NCBI GenBank assembly: GCA_003695135.1
Contig: RFIR01000027.1
Location: 1-24,441 of the forward strand
Origin: Alphaproteobacteria bacterium
GTDB taxonomy: Bacteria; Pseudomonadota; Alphaproteobacteria; Rhodobacterales; Rhodobacteraceae
Length of the DNA stretch: 24,441 bases
Reading direction: 5' to 3'
Shown: in pieces, positions 7,192 to 14,589 of the stretch
Layout of the letters: each line of letters begins with the position of its first letter
How positions within the stretch are numbered: the stretch's first letter is position 1
Position numbers and translations under genes: made by a program
Notes under the pieces: generated by a model
Told to the model about the DNA's origin: nothing
Databases searched by the model: none
The model's input: the letters and a program-made list of their open reading frames with translations, nothing else

Positions 7192-8292
7192 ATGTCGGGA
7201 ATGAAGAGCCAGGTGATCGAGGCGCTGCGCGCGGTGTCGGTGGACGGGCAGGAGGGTGATGTCGTCAGCACCGGGCTGATCGGCGAGAGCGATGTCGTCA
7301 TCGATGACGACAAGGTCGTCGTCTCGGTCAACCTGCCGCAGGGCTTTGCCGGCGATCTGGGTGCGCTGCGCAGCCGCATCGAGGCCGCGGTCAAGGCGGT
7401 CGATGGCGTCGGCAAGGTGCTGGTCGCGCTGACGGCCGAGCGCGCGACGGCCGGGGCGGGCGCACAGGCAGCGAAGCCGGAGCCGAAATTTCCGCCCGGG
7501 CCCGATCTGCGGCCGCAGGCGGGCGGCATTCCCGGCGTCGGCGCCATCCTCGCCGTCGCCTCTGGCAAGGGCGGGGTCGGCAAGTCGACCACCGCGGTCA
7601 ATCTGGCGCTGGGACTGCGCGAGCTGGGGCTGAGGGTCGGCATACTCGATGCGGATATCTATGGGCCGTCGCTGCCGCGGCTTCTGGGAATCACCGAGCG
7701 GCCGGGCGTTTCCGGAGACAAGATCGTGCCGATCGAGAAGTTTGGGCTCAAGGTCATGTCGATGGGCTTCATGATCGAGGAGGAAAACCCGGTGATCTGG
7801 CGCGGGCCGATGGTGGTCTCGGCGCTGATGCAGCTGGTGCGCGAGGTCGAATGGGGCACGCTCGACGTGCTGGTGCTCGACATGCCGCCGGGGACCGGGG
7901 ACGCGCAGCTGACCATGGCCCAGCAGGTGCCGCTGACCGGTGCAGTGATCGTGTCGACGCCGCAGGATCTCGCACTGATCGACGCGCGCAAGGGGCTGAA
8001 GATGTTCAGGAACGTCGATGTGCCGATCTTCGGCATCATCGAGAACATGTCGACCTTCATCTGTCCGCATTGCGGCGAGCAGTCCGACATCTTCGGCCAT
8101 GGCGGGGCGGAGGAAGATGCGCGCCGGCTTGGCGTGGTGTTCCTGGGTGCGGTGCCGCTGCACATGGACATCCGCAGACAGTCCGATGCCGGCGTGCCGG
8201 TCGTCGCGGCCGATCCCGAAGGGCCGCAGGCCGCCGCCTTCCGCCGCATCGCGCTGCGGGTGGCGGCGATGCTGAAGCCCGAAGCGGAGTGA
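7192..8292 (+). CDS. mrp: Mrp/ApbC/NBP35-family Fe-S cluster carrier ATPase
   Basis: 366 residues, the usual length for bacterial Mrp. An N-terminal MIP18/DUF59-type domain (about 4-80) is followed by a linker and a P-loop ATPase domain. The deviant Walker A is SGKGGVGKST (124-133), and DADIYGPSLPRLLG and DMPPGTGD are typical family motifs. CPHC (291-294) is the CxxC that binds a bridging [4Fe-4S] cluster in the dimer. The family assembles or transfers Fe-S clusters in the cytoplasm. The start at 7192 follows AGGGA; ATG 7201 is an alternative. It stands alone, but the many Fe-S proteins encoded in the adjacent dsr cluster (DsrABKLO) make it a plausible supporting factor; that link is inference. 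Confidence 0.95.
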   Translation: MSGMKSQVIEALRAVSVDGQEGDVVSTGLIGESDVVIDDDKVVVSVNLPQGFAGDLGALRSRIEAAVKAVDGVGKVLVALTAERATAGAGAQAAKPEPKFPPGPDLRPQAGGIPGVGAILAVASGKGGVGKSTTAVNLALGLRELGLRVGILDADIYGPSLPRLLGITERPGVSGDKIVPIEKFGLKVMSMGFMIEEENPVIWRGPMVVSALMQLVREVEWGTLDVLVLDMPPGTGDAQLTMAQQVPLTGAVIVSTPQDLALIDARKGLKMFRNVDVPIFGIIENMSTFICPHCGEQSDIFGHGGAEEDARRLGVVFLGAVPLHMDIRRQSDAGVPVVAADPEGPQAAAFRRIALRVAAMLKPEAE

Positions 8293-8601
8293 AGGTGGCA
8301 CCTTCCGCGAACCGGCGGCGGTGAAGGGGGCATCATGTCCGGGAGACCGATCGTGCTCTCATACCAGCCGCCCTGATCACTGACCTTTGCCCGGCTTCCT
8401 GCCGTGAGCGAGGTGATGGTGTCGGGGTCGCTGGCGAGAACGATCCGGGCCGCACGGCCCCGACAGATGATCGCTCGGCAGCCGTCAGGGCGCGTTCAAT
8501 CGCGATATCACCCGGCAGGCGCGGGGCGCGTTCCGCCGAGCTGAAGGTGAATGCGCCATACGGCCAGGCGAGCATCCTCGCGCAGGTGCAATGATTGAAA
8601 A

Positions 8602-8780
8602 ACCCCAGCGAAACTCCGGAACGACGGGGCATCCCCGGCGAGACGCGTTTTCTGCCAACCTGTGCTACGCGCGCATAAAGTAATTAGAAGAGACCCCTGA
8701 AAAACTCCGGCGCGACAGGGCATCTCAGGCAAGACACGTTTTCTGCCAGTGTGTACTGCGCGCGCGTAAAGTAATTAGAA
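8602..8780. repeat. Tandem pair of 88-nt imperfect direct repeats
   Basis: Copy 1 is 8602-8689 and copy 2 is 8693-8780 (period 91). By hand alignment without gaps, 72 of 88 positions agree. The best-kept parts are the AAACTCCGG start, CGTTTTCTGCCA in the middle and the last nine bases TAATTAGAA preceded by TAAAG. Neither copy encodes a recognisable peptide. They may be decayed mobile-element ends or a duplicated regulatory unit. Confidence 0.8.
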
Positions 8781-8836
8781 AATAATTTCCAAATCAATAT
8801 TTATCAGCCAACAGTGAAAATAATCGCAACATGTCC

Positions 8837-8857
8837 GGCGCCGCATTTCGCGGCGCC
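8837..8857 (-). terminator. Hairpin downstream of the ArsR gene, putative terminator
   Basis: GGCGCCGC (8837-8844), a 5-nt loop, and GCGGCGCC (8850-8857) form a perfect 8-bp GC stem located 54 nt past the ArsR stop codon. On the minus strand a T-rich segment (GATTATTTT) follows about 10 nt further on. The lack of an immediate T run lowers confidence. Confidence 0.45.
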
Positions 8858-8910
8858 CGAGCCTACCGGGAACAACCAAGCCACGGATCCGCTGCAGCGG
8901 CTCTGCCTTT

Positions 8911-9228
8911 TCAGGCGCAGTAGATCTGGTAGAGCGTGCGAAGGATCTCGGCCGCCTCGGGGCTGTCGAGGGAATAGAAGACCGATTGCGCCTGCCGGCG
9001 CGTCGACACCATCCGGTGCGCCCTCAGGATCGCCAGCTGCTGGGAAATGGCCGACTGGCTCAGCCCGATTGCCTCCTGCAGCTCGTGCACCGATTTCTCT
9101 CCACCCAGCAGCTGGCACAGGATCAGCAGGCGATTGTTGTTGGCCATCACCTTCAGGAGGTCTCCGGCCCGATCGGCATTGTCGCGCAGTTTCTGCAGTT
9201 CGGTCGAACCGATATCCATCATGTCCAT
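8911..9228 (-). CDS. ArsR-family repressor of the BigR/SqrR persulfide-sensor type
   Basis: 105 residues from ATG 9228, preceded by AAGGTG; an upstream in-frame ATG at 9294 lacks support. It is a winged helix of the ArsR/SmtB family: NNNRLLILCQLL, then the recognition helix region LSQSAISQQLAILRAHRMV and the wing TRRQAQSVFYSL. Cys38 and Cys104 are 66 residues apart, the same spacing as the redox pair in BigR and SqrR, where sulfane sulfur links the two cysteines through a polysulfide bridge and releases DNA. Metal-sensor motifs of classical ArsR (CxCxxC) are absent. It is divergent from dsrE2-tusA and probably represses that operon, itself, and perhaps dsrA onward. Confidence 0.9.
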   Translation of the reverse strand: MDMMDIGSTELQKLRDNADRAGDLLKVMANNNRLLILCQLLGGEKSVHELQEAIGLSQSAISQQLAILRAHRMVSTRRQAQSVFYSLDSPEAAEILRTLYQIYCA

Positions 9229-9337
9229 CTCTGCCCACCTTCCGGTCCGACCGGACCCTGCGGCTCGCGCATTCGTGAACGCACCTGCCGGCATGTCCGT
9301 GCCACCTGCATAGCAGCTTGACCTTTCACGCTTTTTA

Positions 9338-9355
9338 ATATTCAGTTATGATAAT
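9338..9355 (+). promoter_or_regulatory. Candidate sulfide-repressor operator in the arsR/dsrE2 intergenic region
   Basis: ATATTCAGTTATGATAAT lies 38 nt upstream of dsrE2 and 110 nt upstream of the ArsR gene. It is the core of a larger imperfect palindrome (TTTAnTAT-N9-ATAnTAAA, 9334-9358). The same orientation and 15 of 18 bases recur upstream of dsrA. A site of this kind between a repressor gene and its divergent target is the expected place for autoregulation. Confidence 0.6.
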
Positions 9356-9393
9356 AAACCAAATTACAGATCTTGCAATGGGAGGCCGCACCG

Positions 9394-9897
9394 ATGCTGG
9401 ACAGCAGCGAGCTCGAGAATGCCAAGAGCATGTCGATCATCGTCACCAAGGGGACGCTCGACTGGGCCTATCCGCCCTTCATCCTTGGCACTACCGCCGC
9501 GGCCATGGATGTCAAGGTGTCGATGTTCTTCACCTTCTACGGGCTGCCGCTGCTCTTGAAGGATCTGGATCTGAAGCTCAGCACCCTGGGCAATCCGGCG
9601 ATGAAGATGCCGATGATGGGGATGCACATGGCGATGCCGAACTTCATGCCGATCATTCCCGGCGTGGACCGGCTGGCGTCGAACATGATGAAGAACCTGA
9701 TGAAGAAGAAGGGCGTGGCCTCGATCGAGGATCTGCGCGAGGCGGCGGTGGATAGCGATGTGCGCATGATTGCCTGCCAGATGACACTCGACCTGTTCGA
9801 GCTGAAGACCGAGGACATGATCGACGGCATCGAGCTGGGCGGCGCGGCGACCTATATGGAGACCGCGCTGAAATCCGACATCAACCTGTTCATCTGA
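9394..9897 (+). CDS. dsrE2: DsrE2 family sulfurtransferase (membrane-associated)
   Basis: 167 residues from ATG 9394, preceded by GGGAGG. The fold is DsrE/DsrF-like (SIIVTKGTLDWAYPPFILGTTAAAMD..., later VRMIACQM). Cys128 is the conserved candidate sulfur-carrying residue. A Met-rich hydrophobic stretch at about 65-90 (KMPMMGMHMAMPNFMPIIPG) is typical of DsrE2 and may attach it to the membrane. It sits 38 nt upstream of tusA. In sulfur oxidisers the rhd-tusA-dsrE2 set moves sulfane sulfur in the cytoplasm toward the Dsr or sHdr systems. A rhodanese partner is missing from this operon; the rhodanese-HigA fusion about 6 kb away is the only one in the window. Confidence 0.92.
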   Translation: MLDSSELENAKSMSIIVTKGTLDWAYPPFILGTTAAAMDVKVSMFFTFYGLPLLLKDLDLKLSTLGNPAMKMPMMGMHMAMPNFMPIIPGVDRLASNMMKNLMKKKGVASIEDLREAAVDSDVRMIACQMTLDLFELKTEDMIDGIELGGAATYMETALKSDINLFI

Positions 9898-9935
9898 CAC
9901 GTACGGCACCTGCCTGCGACGAGAAAGGAGAAGCG

Positions 9936-10160
9936 ATGGCCGAACATGTGCTGAATGCGGAGGGCCTGAACTGCCCCCTCCCGATCCTGAAGGCGAAGAA
10001 GGCGCTGAAGGACGTGCCGCCGGGCGAGATCCTCAAGATCAGCGCCACCGATCCCGGCTCGGTTGCCGATTTCGCCGCCTTCTGCAATCAGACCGGCAAC
10101 GAGCTGGTGAGCTCCACGACCGAGGGCAACGTATACAGGTTCGAGATTCGCCGTACCTGA
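9936..10160 (+). CDS. tusA: TusA sulfur carrier protein
   Basis: 74 residues, standard TusA size, with AAAGGAG in front of the ATG. The motif LNCPLPILKAKKAL places the sulfur-carrying Cys at position 13 with the CPxP signature. It accepts sulfane sulfur as a persulfide and passes it on; in rDSR organisms it feeds DsrEFH and then DsrC. It is the second gene of the dsrE2-tusA operon, which ends at a clear terminator. Confidence 0.96.
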   Translation: MAEHVLNAEGLNCPLPILKAKKALKDVPPGEILKISATDPGSVADFAAFCNQTGNELVSSTTEGNVYRFEIRRT

Positions 10161-10180
10161 AGCCGCGCGCAATGCAAACG

Positions 10181-10210
10181 GCCCCGGGCGGTTCGGCCCG
10201 GGGCTTTCTT
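10181..10210 (+). terminator. Rho-independent terminator of dsrE2-tusA
   Basis: GCCCCGGGC (10181-10189), a 6-nt loop, and GCCCGGGGC (10196-10204) form a perfect stem followed by TTTCTT. It starts 21 nt after the tusA stop. The T tract runs into the stop codon of the convergent dsrN, so the two operons meet with essentially no spacer. Confidence 0.85.
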
Positions 10211-11585
10211 ATTTCCGGCACCGCCTGACATGGGCGACGAAGCGGTCGACCCACGGGCAGCCATCGGTGTGACGCAGATGGCAAAAGCCGGCCAGAAGGT
10301 TTCCGACCACGATCCCGTCATGCCGGCCGTCCACCCCATGCCCGCGCAGCATGTCGCGGGCAAAGCGCGTGTCGGCCGGCAGCCCCTCGAGGCTGGCATA
10401 GTGAAACTCGTGCGCGCGCGCCTCGGCATTCTCCACCCCCCAGGGCTGGCCGGGGCGGGTGCGAAATGCGGTGTAGCCGCGCCCCTGCGGGCGGGCGTGC
10501 ATCACCGCCTCGGCCGCGATGGCACCGACCATCGGCCAGCGTTTCCCGTCCCAGCCGATGGCCCGGCAGAGATACATCAGCCCGCCGCATTCGGCATAGG
10601 CCGGCATGCCGTTCGCGATGGCCTCGCGGATTGCCGCGCGCAGATCGGCATTGGCCGCCAGCGCCTCGGCATGGGTTTCGGGAAATCCGCCGCCGATGAA
10701 CAGACCCTCGGCCGGCGGCAATACGCGATCCGATAGCGTGTCGAAGGGCACGAGCTCGGCCCCCGCCCGCGCGAAGGCCTCCAGATCGTCGGGATAGTAG
10801 AAGCCGAAGGCGGCATCGCGGGCGATCGCGATGCGCACCGGTTGGCCCGTGGCGGTCATGGCCGGTGCGGGGCAGGGGGGCACGGCGAGCTCCGGTGCGG
10901 CGCGCGCGATCTGCATCAGCCGCGCCACATCGAGCGAGTCGGCGAGGATGCGGCCGATCTCGTCCAGATGTGCGGCCCGTTCGCCGCTTTCGGCCGGGGT
11001 GGTCAGGCCCAGATGCCGCTCGCCGATCTCCAGCGCCCGGTTGCGCCGCACCGCGCCCAGCACCGGCAGGTCGCAATAGAGCTCCACCGCTGCGCGCAGC
11101 TTGGCCTCGTGCCGCGCGCCCCCGGTTCGATTGAGGATGACGCCGGCGATATCGACCGCCGCGTCGAAGCGGCGATAGCCCAGGAGCAGCGGGGCGATGC
11201 CGCGGGTCATGCCGGTGGTGTCGATGACTAGCACCACCGGGGCGCGCATCAGCTTGGCGAGCTCGGCATTGGAATCGGCGCCTTCCGGGTCGAGCCCGTC
11301 ATAAAGCCCCTTGTTGGCCTCGATCAGCGCCAGCGCGCCCTCGGGCGTGCGCCGGGCGAGCAGGCCAAGCAGCTCCGCCCGCCCCATGGTGTTGAAGTCG
11401 AGATTGTAGCAGGGTCTGCCCGCCGCCAGCCCCAGCCACATCGGGTCGATGTAATCGGGTCCCTTCTTGAAGGGCTGGACCTGCTGCCCGGAGGCGCGCA
11501 GCGCCGCCGCCAGCCCGGCGGTGATCACGGTCTTGCCCGAGGATTTGTGCGCCGCGGCCAGAAGCAGGCGGGGGGGTGCGTTCAT
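10209..11585 (-). CDS. dsrN: DsrN, siroheme a-amidase (CbiA/CobB family)
   Basis: 458 residues, resembling cobyrinic acid a,c-diamide synthase. The N-terminal ATPase part has the P-loop AAAHKSSGKT (10-19) and FKKGPDYIDP; a C-terminal type I glutamine amidotransferase domain has FIGGGFPE and AECGGLMYL with nucleophile Cys333, plus a late His (FCHLRH). In dsr clusters this enzyme makes the siroheme amide used by DsrAB. Its start overlaps the stop of the upstream TrpD2-like gene (ATGA). It is the last gene of the dsr transcript here. A true cobalamin-pathway CobB is the alternative, but no other cobalamin genes are nearby. Confidence 0.92.
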   Translation of the reverse strand: MNAPPRLLLAAAHKSSGKTVITAGLAAALRASGQQVQPFKKGPDYIDPMWLGLAAGRPCYNLDFNTMGRAELLGLLARRTPEGALALIEANKGLYDGLDPEGADSNAELAKLMRAPVVLVIDTTGMTRGIAPLLLGYRRFDAAVDIAGVILNRTGGARHEAKLRAAVELYCDLPVLGAVRRNRALEIGERHLGLTTPAESGERAAHLDEIGRILADSLDVARLMQIARAAPELAVPPCPAPAMTATGQPVRIAIARDAAFGFYYPDDLEAFARAGAELVPFDTLSDRVLPPAEGLFIGGGFPETHAEALAANADLRAAIREAIANGMPAYAECGGLMYLCRAIGWDGKRWPMVGAIAAEAVMHARPQGRGYTAFRTRPGQPWGVENAEARAHEFHYASLEGLPADTRFARDMLRGHGVDGRHDGIVVGNLLAGFCHLRHTDGCPWVDRFVAHVRRCRK

Positions 11586-12592
11586 GCCGCGGCCGGTAGG
11601 CCGTCACGGTCCCGATCCGCCCACATCCGCTCGGCCAGCGCCTGCGCGGCCGGGATCGTGTCCGCCCGGCCCAGAAGCTTCAGCGCAACGGCGAGGGTTC
11701 CGGTGACCGCCGCCTCGCCATAGGCGCTTGTGCGTTCCCCGCGCCACACCGCGACCAGATCGGCGGGATCCATGGCGCTGTCGGCCGGCTGATGCGGATC
11801 GGCGAGGATCGCGGGCCAGGTCTCGATTTCCGGCTCGGCCGCGCCATGGGTGGTCCAGACCACGGTCGGCTTGTTGGGCCGGCGCTCGATCTCGCCGCCC
11901 TCGCCGCGGAAGACCGCCATGTGCGGCTGGCCGAGCAGCCGCCCCGCGCCGGCATGGATGTCCATGAAGCCGCGATGAAAGATGCCCTGCATCATCGCCG
12001 GCGCCCCGAACGGGTTGAGCATGCGCGAGAAGCTGTGCACCGGCGAGCGCAGGCCGAGGATCGGTCTGAGCTCGATCAGATGGCGCAGCACCGGGCTCAG
12101 CACTTCAAGCGGCACATAGGCGAAGTTGCGGGCGCGGATGTGATCGGCGGCCTCGGCCAGGCTCTGCGCCGGGGCAAGCCCGAGGCGGCGGAGCACGTCG
12201 GAGGTGTAGACGCGGCCCGGCGTGTGGCCCTCGGTGCCATGCATGAAGACGCGGATCCCGGCGCCGGCCAGCGTCAGCACCGAGAGCAGGAACCAGGGCA
12301 GCTGGATGCGCTTGCCGGCATAGGAGGACCAGTCGAGATCGACATCGGGAATCGCGGCCGGCAGCGCGATGGTCGCGCGCGTGCCGAGGGTGAAGCCGGC
12401 GATCTCCTCCGGCGTCTCCTCCTTCAGCCGCAACAGCATCAGGAAGGCGCCGATCTGTTCGGGCAGGGCCTCGCCGCGCAGGATCATCGCCATCGCCTCG
12501 CGCGCCTCCTCCAGCGTCAGCGCGCGCGACTTGGTCTTGCCGCGGCCGAGAATGGCGACGAATTTCGCAAATGGGTGGGCTTCGAGCGACAT
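11582..12592 (-). CDS. TrpD2/YbiB-like glycosyltransferase-family protein inserted between dsrP and dsrN
   Basis: 336 residues from ATG 12592 with GGAGG upstream. The N-terminal helical domain (LTLEEAREAMAMILRGEALPEQIGAFLMLLRLKEETPEEIAGF) and C-terminal domain match the anthranilate phosphoribosyltransferase fold. The PRPP-binding GTGGD of true TrpD is replaced by MHGTEGHTPGR, and KPTVVWTTHGAAEPEIE appears where the TrpD2 family has a related segment. It is therefore unlikely to make tryptophan; E. coli YbiB (TrpD2) binds nucleic acid and its substrate is unknown. It begins 13 nt after dsrP and overlaps dsrN by 4 nt, so it is translated with them. A role in siroheme amidation or DSR maturation is only suggested by position. 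Confidence 0.85.
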   Translation of the reverse strand: MSLEAHPFAKFVAILGRGKTKSRALTLEEAREAMAMILRGEALPEQIGAFLMLLRLKEETPEEIAGFTLGTRATIALPAAIPDVDLDWSSYAGKRIQLPWFLLSVLTLAGAGIRVFMHGTEGHTPGRVYTSDVLRRLGLAPAQSLAEAADHIRARNFAYVPLEVLSPVLRHLIELRPILGLRSPVHSFSRMLNPFGAPAMMQGIFHRGFMDIHAGAGRLLGQPHMAVFRGEGGEIERRPNKPTVVWTTHGAAEPEIETWPAILADPHQPADSAMDPADLVAVWRGERTSAYGEAAVTGTLAVALKLLGRADTIPAAQALAERMWADRDRDGLPAAA

Positions 12593-12605
12593 GGCGTCCT
12601 CCGGT

Positions 12606-13820
12606 TCAGGCGGATTGCACCCTTGCCTGCGCCGCAAGATTGGCATCGCCGAGATTGGTGGGCAAGATGCGCAGCACCTTGACCCCGAGCAGTGTAAGCG
12701 CCGCCGCGATGCCGACGCCGCCCAGCCCCAGCGCGATCTCGCTCCAGCTCGGCGTGTAGGCGGCGACCACCCCGTCCTGAAAGCTGCTGGAGGTAACGAA
12801 ACCGGGGAAGATCTCCAGCGGATAGGCCTGCCCGCCGATGATGATGACATAGAGCTGCGCGAAGCCACCGGCGATGACGAAGAGCGAGGCCAGAACCGCG
12901 TCTCCAATGCCAAGGTTCTTGCTGCCGAAGATCATCGCCATCGGCAGCAGACCGCCCAGGATCACCTGCCCGCCCCAGAAAAGCCATGTGTAAAGACCGC
13001 CGGTTCTGAGAATGAACGCCTCGATCCCGGCATGTTCCTGCGCGTAAAGGTTGGTCAGATGCTGCACGGCGGTGAAGTACAGCACCGCCGCCACGAACAG
13101 CGCCAGGAGCCTGGCGAGGCGGGTTACCAGCCCGAGACCCAGCGGGCGGTTGCCCAGGCGGGAGAGTGTCACCAGAACGATGATGAACACGGCGAGCCCG
13201 AAGCTGAACGACATGGCGATGAACAAGGGCGCCATGATCGCCGCGTCATAGGCGGGCCGGGCCACCAGCCAGCCGAAGATCGAGCCGGTGCCGGTGGTCA
13301 GCGCCAGCCGCCACAGGAAGGCAAGCAAGCCTGCCGCCGGCACGTAGCGCCTTGCCCCGCCGCGCGACATCTGCACGAAGAGATAGAGCGCGGTGACCAC
13401 GATGAAGCCGGTATAGAGGAAGATGTTCCAGGCGAAGATGGAGGAGAAGTTGTAGGTGGTCATCGCCACGATCAGCCGGTCGGCCCGGCCGAGATCGAGC
13501 ACCAGCACCGCCAGCCCGCCAACCAGCAGCGCGATCGCCAGAAGACCCGAGAGCCGGGACAGCGGCTTGTAGGCGCTGCGGCCGAAGACCGAGGCGATGG
13601 AGGCGACGTTGAGCGCGCCGGATGCAGCGACGATGAGGAAGATGGCGAAGATGTGCGGCGTGCCCCAGACGATCTGGTTGGTCATGCCGGTGACGATGTG
13701 GCCGCCTTCCTCGATCACCACCACGGCGATCAGACCGGCGAGCAGCGCAAGCGCGACGATGGCCGCCGCGCCGGCGAGGCCGCGGCTGAGGCCGATTTCG
13801 CGATAGATCGTGCGTTCCAT
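12606..13820 (-). CDS. dsrP: DsrP, NrfD-like integral membrane quinone-interacting subunit
   Basis: 404 residues, starting at ATG 13820 after AGGAGG. Ten hydrophobic segments are visible, as in the NrfD/PsrC family (for example GLAGAAAIVALALLAGL, SIFAWNIFLYTGFIVV, GLYTWLFWGGQVILGGL). It anchors DsrO and DsrJ in the membrane and exchanges electrons with the quinone pool in the DsrMKJOP complex. The gene lies 13 nt after dsrO. Confidence 0.95.
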   Translation of the reverse strand: MERTIYREIGLSRGLAGAAAIVALALLAGLIAVVVIEEGGHIVTGMTNQIVWGTPHIFAIFLIVAASGALNVASIASVFGRSAYKPLSRLSGLLAIALLVGGLAVLVLDLGRADRLIVAMTTYNFSSIFAWNIFLYTGFIVVTALYLFVQMSRGGARRYVPAAGLLAFLWRLALTTGTGSIFGWLVARPAYDAAIMAPLFIAMSFSFGLAVFIIVLVTLSRLGNRPLGLGLVTRLARLLALFVAAVLYFTAVQHLTNLYAQEHAGIEAFILRTGGLYTWLFWGGQVILGGLLPMAMIFGSKNLGIGDAVLASLFVIAGGFAQLYVIIIGGQAYPLEIFPGFVTSSSFQDGVVAAYTPSWSEIALGLGGVGIAAALTLLGVKVLRILPTNLGDANLAAQARVQSA

Positions 13821-13833
13821 CCTCCGCGCCCTC

Positions 13834-14589
13834 CTAGAGCCCCGCGTAGCGCACGCCCGGATCGAGTCCGAGATCGTCGCGCAGCGCCATGCTTGGATAT
13901 TGCGCAAGAGCCTTCGAGATCTCGCTTTCGGGATCGTTGAGATCGCCGAACAGGATCGCGTTATGGCCCGTGGCCGCGCAGGCCTCGACACAGGCCGGCA
14001 CCCGCCCGGCATCGACCCGGTGCACGCAAAGGGTGCAGCTTTCCACCGTGCCGCGCCCGCGCGGGGCGAAGCTGCGCTTGTCGGCGTCGGGCACCGTCTC
14101 GTGGATGAAGCTGCGCGCCTTGAACGGGCAGGCCATCATGCAGTAGCGGCAGCCGATGCAGATATGCTTGTCCACCAGCACGATGCCGTCGGCACGCCTG
14201 AACGAGGCGCCGGTCGGGCAGACATCGACACAGGGCGGGGATTCGCAATGCTGGCACATCACCGGCAGGGACAGCTCGCGCCCGGTGGCGATCTCGGTCA
14301 GATCGACCTTGCGGATCCACTGCGCATCGGTCTCGGGATGGCCGGTGTCGTGCCAGCCGTTTTCCTGCGAACACGCGCTCACGCAGGCGCTGCAATCGGG
14401 ATCGCACTTGCCGGCATCGACCAGCAACCCCCAGCGATGGTTTGCATCCGCCTCGGCCTCGGCGCTGCCGCCGAATGCGGTCAGCGTCACGCCGGGGGCC
14501 AACGTGATCGTTGCCACCGCCGCGCCTGCGCGCAGGAAATCGCGGCGCGAGGGCGGGACGGCATCGGGTCTCGGGGTAGGCTGCTTCAT
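13834..14589 (-). CDS. dsrO: DsrO, periplasmic iron-sulfur subunit
   Basis: 251 residues. A twin-arginine signal, SRRDFLR (14-20), precedes a hydrophobic stretch, so it is exported folded. Four cysteine quartets follow: C62/66/69/73, C112/115/120/124, C144/147/150/154 and C185/188/200/204, as in NrfC-like ferredoxin subunits. It carries electrons between DsrJ and DsrP on the periplasmic face of the complex. Its start overlaps the dsrJ stop (ATGA), so translation is coupled. Confidence 0.96.
   Translation of the reverse strand: MKQPTPRPDAVPPSRRDFLRAGAAVATITLAPGVTLTAFGGSAEAEADANHRWGLLVDAGKCDPDCSACVSACSQENGWHDTGHPETDAQWIRKVDLTEIATGRELSLPVMCQHCESPPCVDVCPTGASFRRADGIVLVDKHICIGCRYCMMACPFKARSFIHETVPDADKRSFAPRGRGTVESCTLCVHRVDAGRVPACVEACAATGHNAILFGDLNDPESEISKALAQYPSMALRDDLGLDPGVRYAGL

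Larger units (their letters stand above)
8293..8910. other. 618-nt gene-free stretch between mrp and the ArsR gene
   Basis: No convincing gene is present. A small GAAGGTG-g-CACCTTC hairpin (8291-8305) overlaps the mrp stop codon. Two diverged direct repeats of 88 nt occupy 8602-8780. An AT-rich run follows (about 8765-8830), then a GC-rich hairpin (8837-8857) that probably ends the ArsR transcript. The part from about 8330 to 8600 shows no recognisable content and might be decayed coding DNA. Confidence 0.6.

Noticed and set aside
8333..8732. Small minus-strand frames possibly encoding a transposase fragment
   Set aside because: No transposase motif is recognisable, no ribosome site is present, and the frames cross the direct repeats.
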